Assembly (NCBI RefSeq): GCF_032118995.1
Contig: NC_092656.1
Location: 11,785,761 to 11,849,760 of the forward strand
Origin: Asterias amurensis
Lineage: Eukaryota; Echinodermata; Asteroidea; Forcipulatida; Asteriidae
DNA length: 64,000 bases
Direction: 5' to 3'
This document shows positions 36,188 to 47,900 of the stretch, one piece after another; the stretch's first letter is position 1; each line of letters opens with the position of its first letter. A program made the translations under genes and the position numbers. The notes beneath the pieces are model-generated. The model had not been told where the DNA came from. It did not search any database and saw nothing but the letters and a program-made list of their open reading frames with translations.

Positions 36188-37517
36188 AGAATTGTTCATT
36201 GCCCAGATTGCCCAGGAGATGACAACGCTCGTCGAATTGCTATTTTAATTATACAAAAAAAACTAATAAACAATTTAATATTGTGAGCTAACGAAGTTCG
36301 TGATGTCCCAAATTATGCTAACCTGATTTGATTGCTAATAAAATGACAATATAAATCAATCCAACCAGCTGTTTGTTTGAACGGTTCAACATATTATGGT
36401 CTAGACACGAATAATTCACAGATATGGTTTAAAAAGCGAAACAATGCATGTAATGTATGTATGTTGTTGCAATCATGACGGCCATTTTTGAAGGGGCCCC
36501 TTTGTGATTTACTGATAAAAAAGTCGTTAGTTTGTAATTTTAACTTTAAAATAATTTCCGATTTTTCCCACCAACCGCCAATTTTTGACATGCTTTGACT
36601 TTTACTATGAATGGTCCTTGGTCTGATGAAGAAATAAAAACGGCCATGATCATTCCTAACTAAAGCTGGTGGATTACTTGTTAGTATAATAGTGCGGTTT
36701 GGTTTTAGTTGAACGTTTAATTGATTTATTATTTTGTTTAACTACTGCTTCATCGTTTTAAATAATGTTCTTTGGTACCAACTTTGTTGGCTTTAGATGA
36801 TTTTAAGTCCATTCTTTTGGGGTTTTGGGATGATTTTAAGTCCATTCTTTTGGGGTTTTGGGAATCATTTGGAAACTTGTCTTTTAATTAGTCTGGAATT
36901 GTTGAGTGATTTTATTAGCGTTTGGGTTCTATCTCCTTTTTTTAAAATTATTACGAAAACCGTATCCACTTGCAAGGATCCGGTCTGAGGTTGGATTCGG
37001 ACCGGGGTCCACAGAGAAAGAAACCACCAAACACACCAAAATATGGGTTTGTAGCAATACCCGATAGACCGACCGTTTTACAGATACAGAAAATATGTAA
37101 TTTTCCTGTTTTGTTTTCTTTTCGTTTTCATGTGGCGTCTTTGTGAAAGGAACATGCTACCTCATATACGGCAGTTCCGAAAATAAGAACATTCCCAAAG
37201 GGGAAACACTTCGTCTTCTTCACCATGCCAAAGCCCTACTTGAAACCGCCTGATCGGGTTCACGTAGACGTTTTTCGCAGCAAGTGTACCTTAGGGGTAT
37301 GGTCTTACATGCGAGGAGGGGTTATTTCTATCTTATAATTTTCTCAATGATTGAGCTTAAGTGGCACCCTCCAACCAATGCGGAGGACGGTATTGTTGCT
37401 GCTGTACCACGGACCTAATTGGCGATGATCTGGAGCAAAACCAGTGGTTGATGCATATAACACTTACACGTTCACCTGATAAGTGCTGGAAATGGCATAA
37501 CGATACACCTAGACGTA
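36188..37517. other. Spacer with a short direct repeat only
   Basis: Apart from the 33-bp duplication at 36798, nothing recognised. Confidence 0.5.
36798..36863. repeat. Two-copy 33-bp direct repeat
   Basis: TGATTTTAAGTCCATTCTTT followed by TGGGGTTTTGGGA occurs twice in perfect tandem. Confidence 0.9.
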
Positions 37518-37900
37518 TTAAATGCAGTGGACACTATTGGTAATTACTCACAGTAATTATTAGTATAAAACCTTAATTAGCAAGTAATGGGGAGCTGTTG
37601 ATGTTATAAAACATTGTAAGAAACGGCTCCCTCTGAAGACACGTAGTTTTCAAGAGAGAATTAATTTTCAAAGAATTTGATTTCAAGACCTAAGATTTGG
37701 AATTTGAGATCTCGAAATCAAGTATAGGAAAGCACACAACATCGTTTGACAAGGGTTCTTTTTCTTTCATTTTGATCTCGCAACTTCGACGACCGGTTGA
37801 GGTCAAATGTTCACAGGTTTGTATTTTGTGCATAAAGTTGAGATACTCCAAGTGAGAAGACGAGTCTTAGACAATTAGCATAAGTGTCCATTGTATTTAA
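37518..37900 (+). mobile_element. M1 foldback element
   Basis: Forward copy, TTAAATGCAGTGGACAC to GTGTCCATTGTATTTAA, internal palindrome partly kept. Confidence 0.85.
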
Positions 37901-38417
37901 AACTTTGCCTCATATTTATTATAGTTAACTCATCGTTTCAAACACCGTTTACACTAATACAACTAGAATGGGTATACGGCTAGAACAGTATACCACCGCG
38001 CATGCCTTGAGTCGGTGAGCGCTCTGCGGGAGTGCCCATGTGGAGCTTTTGCACGTTCCAAAATGGACCCCACAAGGGGGTTCAGCGTTCAGCCTGGACC
38101 CCACAAGAGAATGGTAATGAAGAGGGAAACATGGAATAACACTCAAATTTGTTAGTTTGTGTGCGGCACTTAAAAATGCTGTGTTTTATCTGCCAAATGG
38201 CTGAATAAACATTGTTTTTGAAAACTGCGGAAGATTAGATTTTCTTTTTTACTATGCAATTTTTCTTTTTTAAGATAAAGACCAACATTTTTGAGTCAAA
38301 TGTGGTGAATTGTGCGTGAATGCGTTTAAGATCGTTCTGCAATTTAAACTAAGATAATTAATGCAGGGTAATGTGTCAGATCGTCGTATCCTTTTTCGTC
38401 ACAATGCACGCGCTAAT

Positions 38418-38712
38418 GGACAAACCAATCCATTGACAAACTAATATTACATTAACTAATTAACTCTGTGCAAAATTTTACCCGAAATTGCCAATATAGT
38501 TTAACGTCATTCGAAATACAAACCAATCCATTGACAAACTAATATTACATTAACTAATGATCTTTGTGCAAAATTTTACTCGAAACTGCCATTGTTGTGT
38601 AACGTCATTCGAAATACAAACCAATCCATTGACAAACTAATATGACATTAACGAATGATCTTTGTGCAAAATTTTACCCGAAATCGCCAATGTTGTTTAA
38701 CGTCATTCGAAA
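38418..38712. repeat. About 98-bp tandem repeat, three copies
   Basis: Units start AACCAATCCATTGACAAACT near 38421, 38521 and 38618, and end with GTTTAACGTCATTCGAAA. Copies 2 and 3 differ at few positions. Confidence 0.9.
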
Positions 38713-39002
38713 ACTTGCACATTGTTACACTCGAGTTTTTTTCGAGTGTAATGTATTTCAAGACGCGAGCATACGGGGTGCCGCGCGTCTTGAAATAGGG
38801 CTCTAGGCACGGGGTTGGGTTATTAACAGTCATGGGCAAGACTTTTAACGGCGACGAGATAACCTCCGAGTTCAAATATCACTGAATTTTGGTTTCAACA
38901 TACAATTACATTACATCGCAATGTTATCATCGCAGCATCTTCTAATAATTTTATTTATGTTTTAAAATAGTTAAATTTTAATTTAACTTTTGTGTTAAAA
39001 AG

Positions 39003-39354
39003 AAAATGGACACTTGGTAATTTACTCAAAATAACTGTTAGCACAAAAACTTCGAGCAATGGAGAGCTCTTGATAGTATAACGCATTGTGAAAACGAGTC
39101 ACTTTGAAGTGGTGTAGTTTTGAGAAAGAGGTAATTTCTCACTTAAATAATATATATAAAAGACTAATTAAAAGCCTAAGCCTTTGTTATGTATCTGAAC
39201 CCACACAAAGTTATGCACCAAGGGTGTTTTGTCGTGTATTATTCTTTTGCAAATTCGACTACCAATTGAGCCCACATTTTTGCAGATATTTTTATTTTAT
39301 TTTATGCATATGTTGTGATACACCAAGTGAAAAATACAGGTCTTTGACATTCAG
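39003..39354 (+). mobile_element. Diverged M1 element
   Basis: Forward copy with GGACACTTGGTAATTTACTC and TGTGATACACCAAGTG. The ends are eroded. Confidence 0.65.
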
Positions 39355-39776
39355 TCGCAAGCTAAACAAAATATATTTCGGCAATAAAATGTCATTGCAA
39401 TTAAATGTTTCCTTTTTGATGATAACCAATTCAATTTGTAAACAATTTTTCTAAAAGCACGTTGATATCGAGCCGCATGACTACCTTCAGATTGAGAAAC
39501 GCAAACTTAGAACGAACCATTTAAAGTAACTAAACAACTTAAAGTTGACTGAACGTACACCAATGATAACCAAAAAGGGAGACGTGAAAGTTTACTCTTA
39601 CCTGTTATCCACTGCGTAGCCGAGACGACTCCAGTGTTTGCCATGGTTGATGTTGAGCTATACACACTATTGCACCTGTAGTTCACACAAACTGAAGCTT
39701 GACAATAATTACAGCCTCTATATCAGTGCGTATAGCTTCCGTGCAAAGACAGCAAGGACACCGTAGTAGCAAGGAG

Positions 39777-39932
39777 ATACGCCTCTCTTAATATTTATGC
39801 ATGAGGTACGTCACAATGCTAACCCAAAACAAGGCGATGGGCGCAGCCACTGCAAGTGATGGGGGAATAGCGCCCATAGCCTCATTTTCGGTAAGAATTA
39901 TGACGTCATGCATAAATATTAAGAGAGGCGTA
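39777..39932. mobile_element. Family N foldback element, copy 2
   Basis: ATACGCCTCTCTTAATATTT at left and AAATATTAAGAGAGGCGTAT at right pair perfectly over about 20 bases. Its interior includes TGACGTCATGCAT. Confidence 0.85.
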
Positions 39933-40610
39933 TTGCGCAGGTAGACATATCCACCTCAATGTGCGCAGGACATGCCTGGATGCGCATGCGGGTCCTGCGA
40001 ACTGTGCATAGCCTAATGTAGTAGTCTGCCTTGTTTTGTCATCGCTGTCTCTATTCGTTCACGAAGTCGCCATAACTGCTCTAAATAATTGAACTGGAGT
40101 GTAATTCAACTGCAAATGAACTGGTACTATTGTATTATGCATCCATGACGTATAGGTTACCATGGCTTTACACGCTTATTAACACCATTACCCTCAAGCC
40201 AGAGCCGCCAATTGGGCTGATATTCAAAATGAAGTCGTGCGTGAAAATTACTGTCACTAGACAAGTTCCGGAGTGTGCAAGTGCGACGTAACCAAGCCCA
40301 ACTATTGATCAAGTTTATCCTACAACCGTGCCTATACCATCGTAAACTCGGCTGACAACCTTGATACAAACTTACATAATTTGATGACACTGGCTTGTGG
40401 TTCACTCGTAGTTTAACAATCCCACAGTAACTACACTTGTTTGATGTGTAGATCATTACTTTACTCTGCGTCAGTGAAGTTAATAAAGAGATGTCCCCTC
40501 GGTCCACTAAAGCGAAATAGGTAGTTCCGGCCGCGATGTCCATTTTGCCTCCACAGCAGAACTAAAGTGGAATGAACTTTGCGGAATGGAATTAACAAAG
40601 ACAATTTCCC

Positions 40611-40871
40611 AAAGGCACTGGACACGCTTGGCCAAACATAAAAGTGCATTAAAAAAATTTAAAAAAAATTGCATGGGAATAATGAACGGAGAAAAGGTTC
40701 CTTGTTGCATGTTTCAGATTTATAATAAAACGCTTCAGTTGAAGTCTTTCAGCATTAATTGTGATAACAATAGTGAGAACATACACCTTTCTCAAAACAG
40801 TTATCCATTGCTCGTAAGGTCTTATGCTTACAATTATTTGGAGAAATTACCAATAGTGCACAGTGCCTTTA
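40611..40871 (-). mobile_element. Short M1-like element
   Basis: AAAGGCACTGGACACGCTTGG at left, CCAATAGTGCACAGTGCCTTT at right. The centre is short and AT-rich. It shares its terminal TTTAAA with the next element. Confidence 0.7.
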
Positions 40872-41221
40872 AAGCCATTGGACACTTTCGGTACAGAAAA
40901 AAAAAGTTCACAAATTTACAAATAATTTACAGGGTTTACAGAAGGTATTGGTGAAAGACATCTCTTGAAATATTATTCCATGAAATGCTTTACAGTTTGA
41001 GAAAAACATAATAACAATATCATTTATTTTAAACACATGTCATGTTCGGCGAAACGTGCGGAAACCAAGGGTGGATTTTCCCGTTATTTTCTCCCGGCTC
41101 CGATGACCGATTGAGCCTAAATTTTCACAGATATGTTAGTTTATATACAAGTTGTGATACACAAAATACACGAAGGGGACTTGGACAAAACTGTTAACCG
41201 AAAATGTCCAATTGCTTTAAA
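40868..41221. mobile_element. Foldback element related to families C and M1
   Basis: TTTAAAGCCATTGGACAC at left and GTCCAATTGCTTTAAAG at right are inverted. The middle (GATGACCGATTGAGCC, TTTTCACAGATATG) follows the M1 right arm. Confidence 0.65.
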
Positions 41222-41435
41222 GAACGAAAATTGCCAAACAAATGGTTTGATACCCAACCATGCAATGCCTCAAAAGCCAAATGATCATGTTCACACTAGA
41301 TACTAACGATCGTGTACAATACTAACGTTAAAGAATAGCTGATTTTATTCATTGGTTGAAATAATCGCCTCGGATAGCTAATCCAAAATGAGCTTGCTAT
41401 TATAGTTGTGAGATTTCGATGAAAAAGGATGACGT

Positions 41436-41775
41436 TGCCTTGGATCGGTCGAGTTGATCTGTGGTAATCGTTCTGTAACCGTTTTTTGTTAAATTTATAT
41501 GGTTAGAAAGATATTGTAAAAGTAGAATTAAATGATCTACACAAATATGCCTCGAAATTGCGTGGTTTTCTTTTTACCCTGTCGACTAACACAAATGGCC
41601 GACCGTGATAGTTCGCGACGTAAACGGAAAACCGTGCAGTTTCGAGTGATGCTTGTGTGGATCATTGTATTCTGCTTTTAAAACATCTTTCTAACCATTA
41701 TATGCATTTCATAACAAACAGTTTCACACGCTTTTAATAGACCAACTCGTCCAATCCTAGGCAACGTGTTCCTTT
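41436..41775. mobile_element. M2 foldback element, copy 3
   Basis: GACGTTGCCTTGGATCGG at left, GCAACGTGTTCCTTTA at right. The centre is shortened (ACAAATGGCCGACCGTG), so one inner arm is deleted. Confidence 0.85.
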
Positions 41776-42079
41776 ACAGAGGATGAAATACAACGCTGAT
41801 TTTTAACTATATAATATTTTTGATCGTAGAGATTTCCAATCGATAGTTTTCTATTATGAAAAACAATCTTACCTCACGGATAATAAATGATCGATTGCTT
41901 TGTAGTTAATAACTTGAGTACCTGTTAACTGCATCGTATTGGACAATGAAGGTGGCATTAAACACTTCCGAGCAGCCCGGGAAATATTGACAAAATGGAC
42001 CAACTTTAAGCGATCGTAAGGCAGGTTGTAGTTGTATTGAAGGTTACAACAAATGTTTGTTTTATAAAATTAATATTGT

Positions 42080-42403
42080 TTTAAATGCAGTGGACACTAT
42101 TGGCAATTGTCAAAGACTAGCCTTCACAGTTGGTGTATCTCAACATATGCATAAAATAACTATTTGAGCTCAATCGGTCATCAAAGTTGTGAGATAATAA
42201 TGCAAGAAGAAAACAACCTTGTCGCACGAATTTGTGTGCGTTTAGATGGTTGATTTCGAGACCTCAAGTTCAAAATCTGAGGTCTTGAAATCAAATTCGT
42301 GGAAAATTACTTCTTTCTTGATAACAACGTCACTGTTTCTCACAATGTTTTATGCTACCAACCTCTCTTTTTTTTTGGGGGGGGGGGTGGGGCGGGCGGG
42401 GGG
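42080..42403 (-). mobile_element. M1 element truncated by a G-rich tract
   Basis: A near-consensus reverse copy (TTAAATGCAGTGGACAC start, internal GAGACCTCAAG / TGAGGTCTTG palindrome) stops after ACCAACCTCTC and runs into T8 and GGGG-rich sequence (42377-42403). Confidence 0.8.
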
Positions 42404-42969
42404 ATTCTTGCTCTAGTGGTTTGAACAGAATAATAGATGTGCGGATATGAAACTGAGATTGATGAATTATTAAAATTGGTTCATGGATCATAACTAAAAG
42501 GATTTAACTTAAAGTTTGTGTGCCCAAAATAAGGTCTTGTTGTGTACACTATAATGGGTCCCTTATAGACTAATCTGCCATCCAACACTGTTTGTCAACC
42601 TCTTTATAGTTTACCCATCCCCAAACACTACTTAACAGTATAACAGTAGAGTGATACTTAAGGGTAGTTCAAAACACAAATTAGCGAAATTGATTTACGA
42701 TTTTGTTGTTGAACAAAAATGAAGCTGGTCAGCCACCAACACCCCTTAGCTGCTTAGGAGGGTTAAACACGTGTCAAGAACGCCCTATCGCTGGATTATT
42801 ACATGGACATCGCATATTTGTGCGTTTTAGGTTTGTGTCATCTTCAACGACTAAGCAGCGAGACCCGTCAATCATTTGCTTAAGATGAAAGGAGCACATC
42901 AATAATGATGCCCTTCGTGATAAGCCAGTCTGGACTCCTCGTACATCAAGCTAGGATGAACTTCATTTA

Positions 42970-43075
42970 ATAAAGGGGGTGGACACATTTTGTAATGTCA
43001 AAGGCTAGTATTCTCCCATAGCATAAAATAACATACCTGTGAACGTTGGAACTCAATACTGGTTGTCGAAGTTGG
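42970..43075 (-). repeat. M1 end fragment
   Basis: GGGTGGACACATTTTGTAATG and GTCAAAGGCTAGTATTCTCC match the reverse M1 left arm only. Confidence 0.5.
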
Positions 43076-43256
43076 CTAAAACGTAAATCCGGGCGTTGCC
43101 GTATCCTCATATAAGGAAGCATTCTAGCGGAATCGTTTCTTATGTAAGTTATTTCTTGCATTGTAAAATAATTAATTTGTAAATGCTCCCTATTGGGAGC
43201 CGTTATTGAGCTGATGTGAATCAATCGATTCCATTTTCCCATTTACTTGTTTCTCT

Positions 43257-43603
43257 TAATAGGCACTTGACACCATAATTATATCACTCAAAATAATTGT
43301 AAGCATAAACGTTAACAATGAAACAAGCAACGGGAAGCTGTTGATGGCAACACATTTTTAAACTGCTCCCTGAAGTAACTTGTAGTTTTTGAGAAAAGGG
43401 TAAAAAGAGTTCAGGCGTAAGCTCTTTAATAGTAGGCTTCTGAAGGCACACTTACTAATTAAACTGTGCTACAAGGGTGTTCCTTCACCTTTGATGACAA
43501 GTTGAGTCAAAATGTTCACAGATTTGTTAATGTATGCATCTGTTGGGACACACCAAGTGAGAATACTGGTGTTTGACAATTACCAAAGGTGTCCAGTGAC
43601 TTT
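43257..43603 (+). mobile_element. Diverged M1 element
   Basis: TTAATAGGCACTTGACACC at left; ACCAAAGGTGTCCAGTGAC at right. The internal segment is strongly changed. Confidence 0.65.
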
Positions 43604-44126
43604 CGTCTAATAACCACTTACATTAGGTTCAGCTCATGACAAGGTCAACGCATGCGACAGCCCCAGTGTCATTCCAAACGACTGCAACAGTTGATCATTC
43701 GACTGACAGCGCCCCCAGCGCCCCGCCCTATTCATGTACTTATAATTCAATATAGTTCGGCGCGACTCCTTGCCTATCTGAGCAAAGTGTTACACAATGT
43801 AGTATGCATGGGCGCCTAACGTTACACGTTAAAACTATTCCTGCATCACGTGAGTGCAATGTTGACATTCACTGTGCAAACCTACATGCCCACTTAATCT
43901 TTTGTTTTTCTTTGTATGGGCACTCCCACAAGCAGTGCTTAGCTGTGCCCCCAATTTCCTGAAATTGTGTGTATTACTTTGCTAAAATTGTATTTATATT
44001 AATTGAGGAATTGGGTATAAAAAAATTGTACTGAACTGATCTGAATTTATCCATTCAGCTACTTTTTATGTCAAGTATAGCTGCACTTAAAGACCGTTTC
44101 AAATACCAAGTGCTGGGGTGCGTTTG

Positions 44127-44217
44127 GCGGTCGTAACCAACAACTGTTTTAATTGAACTTGCTATCGGTTAACCACTGGCCAGTGGTGACCGAAACAGTT
44201 ATTGGTTACGACCGCCA
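44127..44217. repeat. Hairpin-forming inverted repeat
   Basis: TGGCGGTCGTAACCAACAAC at left pairs with GTTATTGGTTACGACCGCCA at right. Inner CACTGGCCAGTGG is a palindrome. Confidence 0.8.
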
Positions 44218-44978
44218 TTCTAATAATTATTTTGAGTAATAGTGTCCACTGCCCCAGCCTGTTTGAGTAGACCTCATGCATATTCGTGTGACGTAGTTTA
44301 GCTTTGTGAGATGACCTGTAGACAATAAGCTCATTAAAGTGGTGAAAGAAAAACGGCCGGGATCAGGGGGTTTACGGCGGCAAATGGGGGTTAGTTAAAG
44401 ACGGCTTCCCTAACATGAGCTGGAGGAGGTAGAGGGCGCTATCAGTATAAATATGTACAACATTTGCCGTAAGTGGGGTGGGCGGGGGCACGGAATATCT
44501 GGGGAGGACGTAGTCTCCTGCCACACCGGTACCGAGCATGAAATAAACAAAACAACAAACTATTGTTCTATTCTTTGTTGTTACAGCAATGTACATGTTG
44601 AAGTATTTAACTAAACTTATAAAAGGTTCGTGGAGTTCGTGCAGTTTTTTCCTCGTGAACTTTGCTGTGTGTTGTACCCTACTGTCAATCTGCAAATTGT
44701 TGAGTCAGAGGGCGTCGATCTCAAATTGTTGTGTGTGTGCTCACATAACACGTTCCTGTCAAGGATTGTATGCAGTGGCATGAGGCCTGCGTATCATGTT
44801 CGTTGGTTGATGGAATTAGCGGATATTAAAAATTAACACATGATAGATTGCATACAACCATGTTTATCAATATTAGGCAGATCATAGAACTGGTCATACA
44901 GATCAAGGATCACCAGAAATGAAAACTAACATGTTAGTACGGGTACTGTAGTAGAGTGGTAGCCTGCAGTGTTATGCG

Positions 44979-47900
44979 ATGGTGTACGATGTATGTATAG
45001 TTGGGACTGGGCTGTGGGGCTCGGCAGCAGCTCGACATGCCACCAAATCTGGCCGTAAAGTTTGTCTCATTGGACCAAGGGAACCAACAGAAAAGGTAGA
45101 GATCAAGTAGTAAATAGAGATCAAGTAGTAATCGCAAAGTAATAGGCCACATAAATAAACCTGCAGTAGAAGATTGTTAAATAAGTTCATATGGATAGAG
45201 TTGAAGATCATGACATAACAAATTTGTTTTACAAAGATGACGGCGGGGCAAACAAGCTCCAGAACATTTCCGACCAATTAGTCCAAACCACGCCTACAAC
45301 GTCTTCTATTTCAACCAAGAGAGGGTATAAAAAGGCAGTTCGTTATTGGACATGGTCACCCGGCTGACAAAGCCCCCTAGCTTAGAAGTAAAACGTAAAC
45401 ACTAGTATAAAATTACATGTAAGTAACATCATTATACATAGTTTGGATTTGTAAAAACGAATCTTTTACTTCATTCTACAGTAGAATAGTTACTAAGCCC
45501 CACAATAATTGGCACACACTTGTACAACCCATTTTAATGAATCGGCGGGAGTCCACAATTTTTGAATAATTTTTTTTTTTTTTTTTTTGCTTTTTTTTAT
45601 AGTTAAGAAGGAATTGTTTTTCCCATTTTTGTCAACGGTAAAGGTGGGAACTTTTCAAGACATTTTAGTTTGTAATTTTGGCTCGTAATTAAACACCAGC
45701 GGTGAAAATAATGTCAGCCATTTTTCGATGACTTGGAAAGTCCTTCAGTTTGTTACTACAACACAATCCAACAACTCAACTGGAACCAGGCCGACGTATG
45801 ATGGGTCACTAAACCACGAGTATTAATTTATCAAATTTACCCAGAATCCTCCTGGGACCCGAAATCCAAGGATAGCTCTGACCCCAGAGTTTGTAGAGTG
45901 TGGTGTTGTGTGACCTTAAACATTAGTTCCATTCAGACTCTGTTATCTTTTTTGTTTCCTTTTAGGAGCGTCCATCTCGTGATATTTTCAGTTCTCACTA
46001 TGACGCCGGACGCAACGTACGCAAATACCAAGGCACCGATCACATTCGCTCTCTATTAACAATGCGTACTCTTGAAAGCCTCAAGAACCTTGAACAGATC
46101 ACAGGTAAGTAAATAATATATATGTTAACTTTGGACCACCTTTAGATTCTGTATGCTTGGAGGATTATCGGCATTAGCGAAATACTCATGTCAACTCATG
46201 CTTCTGTTGTATTTTGACCTTTGTATTGACCCTTGTGTCAAATTATGATTAGCCAGTGCATCACATAATGTGGTTGTATGACCGTTAGTTTTATATGAGA
46301 TTGTGTTTTGGGGCCCTTTGCGGATTTCTTGAAAATATATTTTCAATAAGGTTTATATGAGTGGTAAGGATACATTGTAGTTACTTAGTCTGAAAGCTTT
46401 CTGATTTTATGATTTATACTAAAACCATTTTTCGATGAAACATGTCCTTCTGAAATCCTAAATAAAACGCAACAGGATGTCGAATGTCGCAACCAAAATT
46501 AAGGACATAAACGTTTACATGCTTAAAAAAATAACGTGCATATTTATTTCAGTATTTTAACCATTGACTCACAAAATGGATTAAGCCCGATTGTTCATAG
46601 GTTTGCTAATTCATCGTTGACCGCAAAAACATGGACACCCGGAACTATTATTAACAATTCTAACAATAATTATTGTCCATAACCTTTAACAATGAACCCA
46701 GTTATGGGTGAAGACGTTGCTCTTATTATACCGCGTTTGTATTTTCAGGGATAAAACTTTTCAGTGACGTTGGTCATTTGTTTTACGGCAAAGACATCGA
46801 TGGCCAACTGACAGCAATTGCCAAGGAAGGAGGGCGTTTCCTCTCTGCATCTGAAGTGCAAGACCTATATCCATTTCTAGACACAAGCAAATATGGCGAC
46901 CAAGCTTTCTTGTTCCCACAAGACGCCGGTTTCGTCAACCCCCGCCTTGTTGTGGCTGCCCAACAGAAAGTTGCAAAAGAACAAGGTTGCGATATCATCG
47001 ATGACGTAGTAGAGTCAGTTGAAGAGGAGAGCTACCAGACTGACAAGGAGGCAGTGATGAAGATCATCACGAAGTCAGGGAACATTTTTTGGTCGAAAAA
47101 GGTGCTGTTATGTTGCGGTGTGTTTACGCAACTGAAAGATCTCCTGCCACGTGATTTAGAGCTGGATCTTAAAGTAGACGGGACATTTGTTGTGAAACTT
47201 GAATTGGGAGAGGAAGATGTAGCGAGGTTGAGCACGATGCCTACCGGAACATCGATCACTGATCCAGAATTAAATTGTTACTTTCTGCCTCCAATTAAAT
47301 ATCCAGATGGTAAGATCTTCCATGAAAAAAACTCGGGGTCACACGAGAGAAAGGTCTGTGTCCGTGAAAATTCGCGAGAAAATCACTATGAAGTTCACAG
47401 TTAACACTAATGTGAACAAAATGTTGCCTTAGTGGTTTGGTTTAATGAACGATGATTAAAACACATTTGTAAGAAACAAAATACCCTTTATTTCAAACGT
47501 TTTCTCAAAGTACTATTAAAAGTAAATTTATTTAAATATTAACTCAATAGAGGGAGATTTGCGACCATTCAGCTTAACGTTATGTGCTCAGTCAAGTGAG
47601 CTTATTGGCTCGCATGTCCACGGTCTCCCTATTTTGTCAGTTATTTTGAAGTAACGTAGTTTTCGAGGAAGAAGTAATTTTCCACGAATTTGATTTCGAG
47701 ACCTCTCTAAATCGAGCATCGGAAAGCACACAACTTCGTGTGCAAGGGTGTTTTGTTCTTTCATTATTATCTCGCAACTTCAACGACCAATATTGAGCTC
47801 AAATTTTTAAAGGTTTGTTATTTCATGCATACATGTTGAGATACACCAAGTGAGAAGATTGGTCTTTGGCAATTACCAAAATTGTCCAATGTCTTAAAAC

